Part shown: positions 13,248 through 21,737 of the stretch, piece after piece | Layout of the letters: each line of letters starts with the position of its first letter | Numbering within the stretch: the stretch's first letter is position 1 | DNA from: Prunus persica | Taxonomy: Eukaryota; Streptophyta; Magnoliopsida; Rosales; Rosaceae | Length of the DNA: 64,000 nucleotides | Reading direction: 5' to 3' | NCBI RefSeq assembly: GCF_000346465.2 | Contig: NC_034011.1 | Location: 1,712,915 to 1,776,914 of the forward strand | Notes under the pieces: model-generated | Told to the model about the DNA's origin: nothing | What the model saw: the letters and a program-made list of their open reading frames with translations, nothing else | Databases searched by the model: none | Program-made: the position numbers and the translations under genes

Positions 13248-13686
13248 TGTTGTAAAAGTCTTGGTGTGGAGCCCATTAACTATTCATTACTATTCATTTG
13301 GAGACTTTGGTAGAGTTTGTCTGTCACGGGTGAATAGTGAATTACTATTCATTTGGAGACTTTGGTAGAGTTTGTCTGTCACAGGTGAATAGTGAATAGT
13401 GATTATTTCAGCCTATAAATAAGACCACCATCAGAGAAAGAAAAAAATAAGAAAAGAAGAAAAAGAAAAGAGAGAAGAGAAAGCAGAGAGAAATTCTCCT
13501 AGAGAGAAAATTCAGTGAGCCACATATGTTGTAAACACTAAAGTTGTAGCCATATCATTTTATAGTGAAAGGTTACTGCTGCTGCTCTCCGAGGACGTAG
13601 GCATAGCCGAACCTCGTTAAAAGCAGTGTCTCATCTATTTTACGTGCAGCTCAATATCCGCATATATTCCAGGTTATTTTATAACA
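13248..13686 (+). repeat. 5' LTR
   Basis: It begins TGTTGTAAAAGTCTTGG and ends GGTTATTTTATAACA. It contains an internal tandem duplication of ~53 bp (ACTATTCATTTGGAGACTTT...) at about 13290-13395, also present in the 3' LTR and therefore older than the insertion. A TATA box (CCTATAAATAAG) lies at 13412-13423, followed by an A/G-rich stretch, so the R region should start near 13445. Confidence 0.92.
13412..13423 (+). promoter_or_regulatory. TATA box of the LTR promoter
   Basis: CCTATAAATAAG, identical in the 3' LTR near 20875. It is the only strong TATA in the LTR and lies about 30 bp before the purine-rich tract, where transcription of the element probably starts. Confidence 0.6.
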
Positions 13687-13701
13687 CGTTATCAGCACGA
13701 A
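13687..13701 (+). other. Probable primer-binding site
   Basis: CGTTATCAGCACGAA follows the LTR terminus directly. The position fits a retrotransposon primer-binding site. It is not the standard plant initiator-Met tRNA 3'-end complement (TGGTATCAGAGC), so the priming tRNA, or an internal tRNA segment, is not identified. Confidence 0.45.
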
Positions 13702-13916
13702 AGTCTCTCCTTTTATTTCTGAAATTTTTCCAACTCAACACTATGTGGTTACTTCTCTGTCTCCTCTCTGTCATATGTCTACTCTCACTTTACTACTACA
13801 ACGACATGCAAACTTTCCTTTTTGTGTTCTCACAATTTCTCTGTTGTTTAATCCATGCTTGTTTAATTCACTTCTTTGTAACGTAATTTCTATGTTGTTT
13901 AATCAGTCCTGTTATT

Positions 13917-14365
13917 TTATGGTGGTGTAATTTTTTACCCATCGCGTTGTAATACAAATTATTGTAATAAAATGATGGTGTGATCTTAAAACTCATCTAT
14001 TATATCTTGAATAGTGGCGCAGTTATATTGCCCACACTATATAATATATTATGCACTTCATATTAGGTGGAGGTTTTTATCCCCACATTTATTTTATTTA
14101 TGGTATGGTGTAGGTTTATTACCCATACGGCAATATTTATTTAAAGGGTGGTGCGGGTTTATCGTCCACGCCTTTACTTTTATTTAAATGTATGGAGCAG
14201 AATTAATGCCCATACAAGCACCTTTACTTTATGAAATTTACTTTATCACAAATTTACTTTTTCTTAAAGTATGATGAGGAATTGACCCTCATACTTTATG
14301 AAATTAACTTTATGAATTTAATTTACCGCACATTTAAGGTATGGTGCGGGTTTATCGTCCATACC
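13917..14365 (+). repeat. Array of short hairpins in the retrotransposon 5' leader
   Basis: A series of ~25-30 nt imperfect repeats, each able to fold on itself. Clear stems: ATAGTG 14011/CACTAT 14035; GTATGG 14103/CCATAC 14123; GTGG 14148/CCAC 14166; GTATGG 14190/CCATAC 14210; AAAGTATGA 14266/TCATACTTT 14289; GGTATGG 14338/CCATACC 14359. Weaker units lie at 13917-13943, 13974-13997 and 14068-14087. Loops share a G(C/A)GG-TTTAT-(C/A)-type core. Stems differ between units by paired changes (TATGG/CCATA versus TATGA/TCATA). There is no ORF across the array. Confidence 0.75.
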
Positions 14366-14399
14366 AGCAAATTCATAACACTTTATTTATCATCAATTA

Positions 14400-17061
14400 A
14401 TATACCTGAATAATAAGGACCTAGAGTTCCTTAATAATGTAACAGTACCGTATTGGTTCATAGTGCCGTACACATGGATGATAACTGTACTGGCAGATGT
14501 ACTGTACACATGAATAGATACGTATTCATGACTTGATGAATAGTACTATTCACATGAATAGTGACGTATGCATAAATATTAACCATTTTGGGTAAACCGT
14601 CACTATATACAAAAGGGAACCTGCAGTTGTTTGGGCCCAAAATTCGGCACACCCAAAACCAAGAGATAAGCCCATGATGAAATTGCCTGCCCAGCCCGAA
14701 AACTTGAGAAAAACAAAATAGGATCCAGACAGATTGGGCTTCACACCAAGAATGTTGAAAACAAAGCTTCAGCCCAAAGAAAGGCCCAAAGAGGAAACTG
14801 ACAAGATGAGCTTCAAAAGATCAGCCCATGAATTATTGATTAGGTTCAGACCCAAGGGATCAAAAACACACCCACGTGATTGCCTCAGCTTTAGAAAAGT
14901 CAGCAATACCGACTGAAATTTAAAAATATGAAAGGGACGTCTCTGAAACACTGCCAATTGAAGATCAAAAAACCCATCTATGTTTAAGATTTTGCTCCAA
15001 ATCGATGCACCACCCCCCCAGGGATTCACGGATCACGCTTTCTAAATTAGAACGGAAAATAGGGAACCATTCAGAAAATATAAAAGAAAAAGCCAAACCG
15101 CCATAAAAAGCCTACACAGATGGTGGCGGTGGTTTGAATTAGAAACTGCCACCCAGGAAACCAGGGAAGGGACTGCTTTAGGAGATGACTGCTCAGAACC
15201 TATCTGTCTTGATTGATAAGAAATCCTTCTTACTTTATATTATAAGAGATCTTTTTGCCGCCCATTATTTAGGATTAAAAATCACCTCCCCAGGAGGGCC
15301 TCTTATAAAAACGAAAGTAGGCAAAGGAACAAAGGACACTCAATGCATCAATCAATCAAAAAAAAACAAACAAGAAAAAGCTCACTTGGATCCAAAGAAA
15401 ACCAGCTTTAGATCAGAATTCCGAAGTTCAGACTTAGAAAATAAGTCCTCTGAAAGCGAGATCCCTCTCGTTACAAGTTTGGTTCAGCAACAGCCAAGAC
15501 AAACACAGTTTGAGTTTTCACAAATATGAAAACCTCAACAAATTTTATAGCATAGTTCCAGCTTGCTGAATACGAATAGCCACTTCTGTCCCTTCAAACT
15601 GAAGAAGTCGCAGTTCTGCCCGCTCAAAAGTCTCCCAAGGCTTGAAGTAGATTGAAGCTCTGCCAAAATTGAACTTTGGTATCGATTTACAGCTGAAGCC
15701 AAGCAGCTAAAGTTGTCGACAGTACAGTCCAGCGTAGACATGCCCAGTCCAGCCCGGATTAGAAGTTTCCACCCAGGCAGAAATGGAGTTTCAGCCATCT
15801 TTTTGCCTTTCTAGAGTCGGTTTCTCCCTGCTTAATTTTGTAAAAGGGAGTTCTGCCTGAAAATAGTACTTTATTATTATCCATTCTGGCCAGAACAACC
15901 ATTTGATACTGAGATAAATTATGAAAGTCCTCACCAGTCTGAGGCAAGAAAAGAACTTACTTGGTAGATATTCCTCACCCAAATTCACAATCGTTTTGTT
16001 TTAGAAGCCAGTAACTTGAGGCGCAAGTTATCCACTTTCAAAATAAGTCTGCTAGAATCTACATTGCTAGCAGTGGCACGCTCACACACCAAAGAAAGCT
16101 GACTTGTCGACCAGCAAGTGGTCTTCAAGCCAGTGGGGAACTTCGCCCTTCCACATCAGGAGTTAAACACGAACACGGGTGAACAGCAGTTCCTTAAACT
16201 CATGGATGAGCAATTAAATGAGATCCCAGAAGTTCCTCAAAATATGGACAATTATGTAAGGGCTTGAAGTCCCGAAATATGTACAGAAAATTGTAAAAAT
16301 GTCCATACCATGAGAATATTTGATTTTGGCCCGAAGTTCAAAATCTAAGGGGATTGAATGTCCATACCATGAGAATATGTGATTTTGGCCTGAAGTTCAA
16401 AATCTAACAGTGTTGAGAACCTAAAGTTCCAACAATTAAATGGACAACCCTTGAGGTATTATTGCAAATTGTGGTATGCCACATATTTCTTTGGCATAAG
16501 AAGATGATAAATTTAATAAAGTTCGATTTTGTCGACACCTCAAGGAAGAAATATATTTTGTGAATTCCGGTTGTTAAGAATACACCGCGAAATGGATAAT
16601 ATCAATATAAACCTCAAATAATGAATTGAGGCTCTCCACATATTTTATTATATCTGGGCCGGAAGCCCATGGATCAAAATATATGAGAGATCCTGAACTT
16701 GAAGTTGTGGGTATATAGTAGTTAATGCTCTTCACTACTATATTGCGATATTATTGTGGCTTTTACTCACTTCATATTTCATGTCCATTTGAAAAAGGGC
16801 AAATAAATTCTGAGTTTTGTGTTTAGCCCAAGCCAAAAGTTCCGGGCTCACATGCATGGAAATATGTAATTTGAGAGATTTGATGTGGTTATTTGAACCT
16901 ATAAGGCACAAGGTTCCAAACCGTCATTTTGAAAAGACGTAAAAACCACAGGTGTAAGTTTAAGAATGTGCGCAATTATTATAATAGGAAAGGAGCATAT
17001 AACAGATAGATTTTTCCACCTGCAATGAAGGTGCAGGCCCTGTAAAATCTATAAAATTACA
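14400..17061. other. Retrotransposon interior, largely non-coding
   Basis: No recognisable gag or pol. The 14456-14580 part is full of CATGAATAGT-type palindromes, including the perfect 14-mer GAATAGTACTATTC near 14539. From about 14630 to 16200 the sequence is less AT-rich and contains only short ORFs (for example 15185-15529) without a recognisable domain. From 16240 short AAGTCCC/AAGTTC hairpin motifs appear (for example GAACC...GGTTC near 16894-16915). A strong nested hairpin lies at 17006-17052: ATAGATTTT pairs with AAAATCTAT, and inside it CCTGCA pairs with TGCAGG. Confidence 0.5.
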
Positions 17062-17613
17062 TTATGTTCTGGAAGCCTCTGAAGGAAGAGGACGGCGCCT
17101 CTTAAGCTTAGCCATGAGCTTCTCGTGGTCTCCCAAAATTCATTCATTGGAGACCTGCAGCATGTCTAGCCTTCTCAGTGTATCAACTGAGTACGAACTC
17201 ACCAGTTTCAACAAGGAATTATTCTCTCCTTTAAGTTTCTCAACCTCCTGTTGAGACTCATGAAGCATTCTTTGGAGAGACGAATTTTCAGTTGTCAGCT
17301 TCTCAACCTCGTTTGCTCTAGCACGCAAACGATCAGCCATGTTAGAAACAGAAGCAGCACTCTGAATGCTAAAAGCCATTGAGTCATCAATAGCCTCTTC
17401 CTCAGACCTCCCTGTTAACAGCATTTCATCCATCGGAGTAATGAAATTCCTAGCTACTATGACAGCAGTAGCATCATTCATCATCACAGAATCATTAACT
17501 GTGAGATGACGATTTTGGGATACAAAGGATGGACGCCAAACTTTGGCGTCACTGGTTGTTGTGGGAGCATCATTTAAATTGAAATAATTTGGGCAGGAAG
17601 AAGAGGAAGCCAT
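17062..17613 (-). pseudogene. Antisense accessory ORF of the retrotransposon, coiled-coil protein with one nonsense codon
   Basis: Reading opposite to the element, an ATG at 17613 opens 157 codons to a TGA at 17140-17142. The same frame then continues for 23 more codons to a TAA at 17062-17064, ending in a basic segment (KLMAKLKRRRPLPSEAS). The TGA is therefore probably a decayed sense codon (CGA to TGA would fit). The N-terminus is Ser-rich (MASSSSCPNYFNLNDAP), the middle is Asp/Glu/Ala-rich, and residues ~95-145 form a leucine-heptad coiled coil (RLRARANEVEKLTTENSSLQ and following). No known enzymatic domain was seen. Antisense extra ORFs are known in some plant LTR elements, but the role of this protein is unknown. 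Confidence 0.55.
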
Positions 17614-17619
17614 TTTTTT

Positions 17620-18690
17620 TTAAGAAGGTTTCAGGAAAACTAAAGTTTCAGAAAATGAAGAAATTTGAGTTGAAACGCAGTTGCTCCAATCAAGTTTTGC
17701 AAAGGCCATATCTATAGGAGGAAATATGGCTACTGTTTTTCAGGACCCCAATATCTTCTCGAATCCCCATATTATCTTTTTCTTTCCCAGAGTCCAAAAC
17801 TTCACGTGGCCTCTAATAATGCCTGTCGGCACTTTCGGCATTTTCAAGTATTATTTTCAAAGCCGATCTTGATTTACGGATTTCACGGAGCTACTTTTTC
17901 AAAAGAATCCCGAGAATCTCGCAATTTTCCTATGGTTAATTTGAAATTCACCGGTTCTACCTATTCATTGTATTTGTGTATAAATGTGTTACTAACGAAA
18001 TTTTCTTTGCAGAAGACATCCAGTTTACTCCATACCTAGTGATGCGATATCTACTTGTTTTTCTTATCAGTAAGCACTCAATATGCCCGAGAAGCAAGAC
18101 TATCTCTGATCATCCATTCAGGAAGCGAGACTATCCCTGATCACGTTTCCGCTGCATTAGGAAACTGTGAAGGCGATCTTATGCTCTAATCTCCGGAAGT
18201 CCTTCTAGACTAGGAGATATGAGAGCTTATTGTCTGCTCCCACCAGCTTCCTTCCCTGATTGCTTACCTTCTCTTGCAATCAATATCACATTATTTTTGC
18301 ATTTTTTCTCTTTTTATAACTCTCTGTTCATAAGAGATTTTATTTCTTTAGAATGAACATCTGAAGAATGAATCCATGCAGTGATTCTAACTCTGAGAGT
18401 TATTTGTTTTTGACAGAGAAGAGAATTGTGATTTTTGCTCTTGCAGGATATAACAAGATCATCAAGCAATACTTTATATTTACTGGGCCGATACGAGCTT
18501 GAATGATACTTGAGAAAAGTTTCTCCCACCTAAGGATGTAAGCAATACTTGTGTTATTTTATGCTTATATACCTATTTGATATTTTATCTTGAAAGGTAA
18601 CCAAATGGGGAGATAAGTCCGTTCCAAAAGAATGGCTTGTATGTATCCATGAATTATTAACGCAAATTTTACAGATTGCAAGTTGGATAC
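17620..18690. other. Retrotransposon interior upstream of the antisense ORF
   Basis: No coding region recognised. If the antisense ORF has its own promoter it should lie here. 'GTATAAATGTG' near 17978 reads as a weak TATA-like site only. A GCGAGACTATC / GCAAGACTATC pair near 18090-18135 forms a short local direct repeat. Confidence 0.35.
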
Positions 18691-18710
18691 ATTGATAATA
18701 CACTGCACAA

Positions 18711-19556
18711 ATTAAAGTCCCATAAGAACAAAATATGGGTATAGCAGTAATCAATATGATGCACGCCTGCTGCGTAGCAAATGATGTGGATTGAAGTCCC
18801 GAAAGGACAATCCTTTGACATGTCAATATTGATATTATGCACGCCTAATGCGTAGCAAATTATATGGGTTAAAGTCCCATAAATTAATTGACATGTATGT
18901 ATTAATCTGTGGCATGCCTGCAGCATGACAGATATATGGGTTCTAAATGTTCCAACTCCCTAAATGGAGATTATCCACGCCCTACTGAAATGCTTATAAT
19001 TGATGTATGCGCATGCAAATGAGAATGGTGGGATCATAAATTGATGAATGACAAATTTTTGGAGTAGCTACTCAAATCATCAATGGGCTGTGTTGATTGG
19101 GACCACGTTCAATTATTAAATGTCGACAATATCATTGGCCAAAATGGAAAGAGGTAATTCCATTATAGATAAGAATGAACGTGAAAGAACAAACCCACAG
19201 TACGAACCCCAAATTTGTCAATACTGAAAGTTATACTTGGGTGTTCGGAATAAAAGGGAATATACCTACTTTGTATGACATAATGTTTCTGGCAGAAACA
19301 AGGAATGTTGGGTTTTCTCCATATTTACAGATTCAATTGTGCCCCCCTTATTACACAATTACGGAGACCAACATATTATCTTTAAGGGTTATTAAATGCA
19401 CGGAGCATATCGCTAGAAGCGATTTCCTAAAGATGTATAAATAGCTGGGTAAAAGCTATATAATGTGTCATAAAGTTTAATCCCTTTTAGACAAAATCCG
19501 TTGAGAGGATTGACATTACATAAAGCAAGTCCCTAAAGGACATGTGCTTGAAGCAC
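18711..19556 (+). repeat. Second group of short hairpins in the retrotransposon interior
   Basis: Clear stem pairs: CCCATA 18719/TATGGG 18734; GATTG 18789/CAATC 18808 with inner TCC/GGA; TATGGG 18863/CCCATA 18876; CATGC 18913/GCATG 18923 inside CTGT/ACAG; ATCGCT 19409/AGCGAT 19418; ATAGCT 19441/AGCTAT 19454; AATCC 19495/GGATT 19507; and GTGCTTGAAGCAC at 19544. The perfect palindrome GAGTAGCTACTC lies near 19060. Many loops contain an AAGTCCC or AAAG core. Two ~20-bp GCACGCC-TGCGTAGCA copies start at 18761 and 18839. There is no ORF with a recognisable domain here. Confidence 0.6.
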
Positions 19557-19689
19557 AAAATTTGTACTCAATTTTAATATGCATAAATTACCTCAGTGAG
19601 TACATTGATTATAATGTGATTGCAACACATTAAAACTTCTGCAGAATTCACGAAATATTTATCTCGACTTAAAAATCGAGCATTATGCC

Positions 19690-20592
19690 AACGAGATTCT
19701 TGCTTATACTGAGAAAGTATTGAAACGGTTTGGCATGGATAAAGCCCATCCACTTAGCACTCCAATGGTCGTTCGATCGCTTGACACTAAGAAAGACCCA
19801 TATCGTCCAAAAGGGGATGATGAAATGGTCCTTGGTCCAGAAGTACCATATCTTAGTGCAATAGGTGCTTTATTGTACCTAGCACAATGTACCAGACCAG
19901 ACATATCATTCTCAGTAAATCTGTTAGCAAGGTACAGTTCTGCTCCAACAAGGCGACACTGGACCGGCATCAAACATGTTCTACGATACCTTCGTGGGAC
20001 AACAGACATGGGGTTATTCTATTCCAGTGAATCGACCAACGCCCAGAGTATTATTGGTTATGCTGATGCAGGATATCTCTCTTATCCACATCAAGGACGA
20101 TCACAGACTGGGTATGTATTTACATGTGGAGGAACTGCGATCTCATGGCGCTCAACAAAACAAACATTAGTGGCCACATCTTCCAATCACTCAGAAATAC
20201 TTGCCCTCCATGAAGCCAGTCGTGAATGCGTTTGGTTAAGATCGGTAATCCATCACATCTGAAGCACATGTGCCCTACCCTCAACAACAGACACTCCAAC
20301 AATTCTGAATGAGGACAATGCAGCTTGTATTGCTCAGATCACAGGAGGATATATCAAGGGTGACAGGACCAAACACATATCACCAAAGTTTTTCTATACA
20401 CATGAACTCCAGAAGAGTCAAGAAATCAAAGTCAGACAAATCCGCTCAAGTGATAACCTGACAGATCTCTTCACTAAATCATTGCCGAAATGTACATTCC
20501 AAAAGTTAGTGCATGGCATCGGATTACGACAACTCTGCAAGCAATCAAGTTGGAGCATGCAAAATCAGGGGGAGCATTCAAGAGTCCTCTAA
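19690..20592 (+). pseudogene. Copia pol remnant: end of reverse transcriptase plus RNase H
   Basis: In one frame the region encodes the RT connection segment (KVLKRFGMDKAHPLSTPM; YLSAIGALLYLAQCTRPDIS; ARYSSAPTRRHW; VLRYLRGT) and then the Copia RNase H core (GYADAGY, RSQTGYVFTCGG, AISWRSTKQ, ATSSNHSEILALHEA). A TGA at 20260-20262 interrupts the frame; the same frame continues through DNAACIAQ, KGDRTKHI and LTDLFTKSLP to a TAA at 20590-20592. CGA to TGA is the simplest explanation for the stop. The catalytic RT motif and everything upstream in pol are missing, so this copy cannot supply its own reverse transcriptase. Confidence 0.85.
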
Positions 20593-20698
20593 CATAGGAC
20601 ATATGCACGTTGTACTCTTTTTCCTTCGCTTAGATTTTTCCACTGGGTTTTTCCAAGCAAGGTTTTAATGAGGCAACCAATCTAGGGACATGTGGTCT

Positions 20699-20709
20699 CC
20701 AAGGGGGAG
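20699..20709 (+). other. Polypurine tract
   Basis: CCAAGGGGGAG abuts the TG of the 3' LTR. Upstream (20620-20680) is the usual Copia 3' sequence with CCACTGGGTTTTTCC and GAGGCAACC, which supports element orientation +. Confidence 0.8.
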
Positions 20710-21147
20710 TGTTGTAAAAGTCTTGGTGTGGATCCCACTAACTATTCATTACTATTCATTTGGAGACTTTGGTAGAGTTTGTCTGTCACGGGTGAATAGT
20801 GAATTACTATTCATTTGGAGACTTTGGTAGAGTTTGTCTGTCACGGGTGAATAGTGAATAGTGATTATTTCAGCCTATAAATAAGACCACCATCAGAGAA
20901 AGAAAAAATAAGAAAAGAAGAAAAAGAAAAGAGAGAAGAGAAAGCAGAGAGAAATTCTCTTAGAGAGAAAATTCAGTGAGCCACATATGTTGTAAACACT
21001 AAAGTTGTAGCCATATCATTTTATAGTGAAAGGTTACTGCTGCTGCTCTCCGAGGACGTAGGCATAGCCGAACCTCGTTAAAAGTTGTGTCTCATCTATT
21101 TTACGTGCAGCTCAATATCCGCATATATTCCAGGTTATTTTATAACA
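20710..21147 (+). repeat. 3' LTR
   Basis: It runs TGTTGTAAAAG to TTATAACA and is 438 bp long. By eye it differs from the 5' LTR at about six positions (for example GGAGCCC/GGATCCC, CTCCTAG/CTCTTAG, AAGCAGT/AAGTTGT) plus one A-run length change. It carries the same internal tandem duplication and TATA box. Confidence 0.92.
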
Positions 21148-21737
21148 TGATTTTCTTTTTTGGGGTACAAATAAAGGCCAGAGGCCCAAATCAAACAAAG
21201 AGCTCTACAAAATGCAAATAGTGTTTTCAGTGATGAGGTTTTTAATTGAAAACTACTATAAATTACATCAAAGATCATAAACATGTAAATAAGGGTTGTA
21301 AAAAAATATGTGAATCAATTTAAGGGGTCCTTTTTCATTAATTTCTGGATAAACTTAGGGTAGTGATTTTCACTCCCTTTTTGTCCATTTACACTTCATT
21401 TTGTTTTTTTAATAGATTTTACTATAATAAAAAAGGGAGTGTAAGCGGACAAAAGATAAGTGAGAACGTACAATTTCTAACAAATGAAGTATTTTAATGG
21501 ACAAAAGAGGAGTGAGAAAATCAGCTCCTTAAACTTAAACTTAAATAAGCAGTGAAAAATGTTAATTGGTAAAAAGAAAGTCATAATTTGGTCTAACTCC
21601 AAAATTAAAAGAACAATTAATTTGGTAGAGTCAAAATTTTGACCACAGAGAATTTTAAAAAAAGGAAAAAAAATTAAGAGGAGAGTCAAAAGCAAGAGGA
21701 CAATAGAAACCTCAATGAGCATGAAGATATCAAAGAA
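21148..21737. other. Upstream region of the reticulon-like gene
   Basis: AT-rich flank between the retrotransposon and the ATG at 21738. No ORF of interest. The promoter and 5' UTR of the reticulon gene should be here, so the retrotransposon sits within ~600 bp upstream of its start codon. I could not single out a TATA box. Confidence 0.4.

Larger units (their letters stand above)
13248..21147 (+). mobile_element. Copia-class LTR retrotransposon, full-length but coding-deficient (7.9 kb)
   Basis: Two direct LTRs (439 and 438 bp) with TG...CA ends bracket about 7.0 kb. A polypurine tract directly precedes the 3' LTR, and a likely primer-binding region directly follows the 5' LTR. Flanking pentamers TGGTT (13243-13247) and TGATT (21148-21152) look like a target-site duplication with one mismatch. 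The only pol remnant is an RT tail plus RNase H (19690-20592) of Copia type, with one nonsense codon. I see no gag zinc knuckle, integrase or RT YVDD motif. The rest is hairpin-rich non-coding sequence and an antisense ORF at 17062-17613. The LTRs differ by about 6 substitutions and one 1-bp indel by eye. The insertion is therefore recent, and the element was probably mobilised in trans by a related active one. Confidence 0.88.

Noticed and set aside
15185..15529. 114-aa ORF in the retrotransposon as a possible gag
   Set aside because: No CCHC zinc knuckle or gag-like domain; Lys/Ser/Gln-rich low-complexity translation of degraded sequence.
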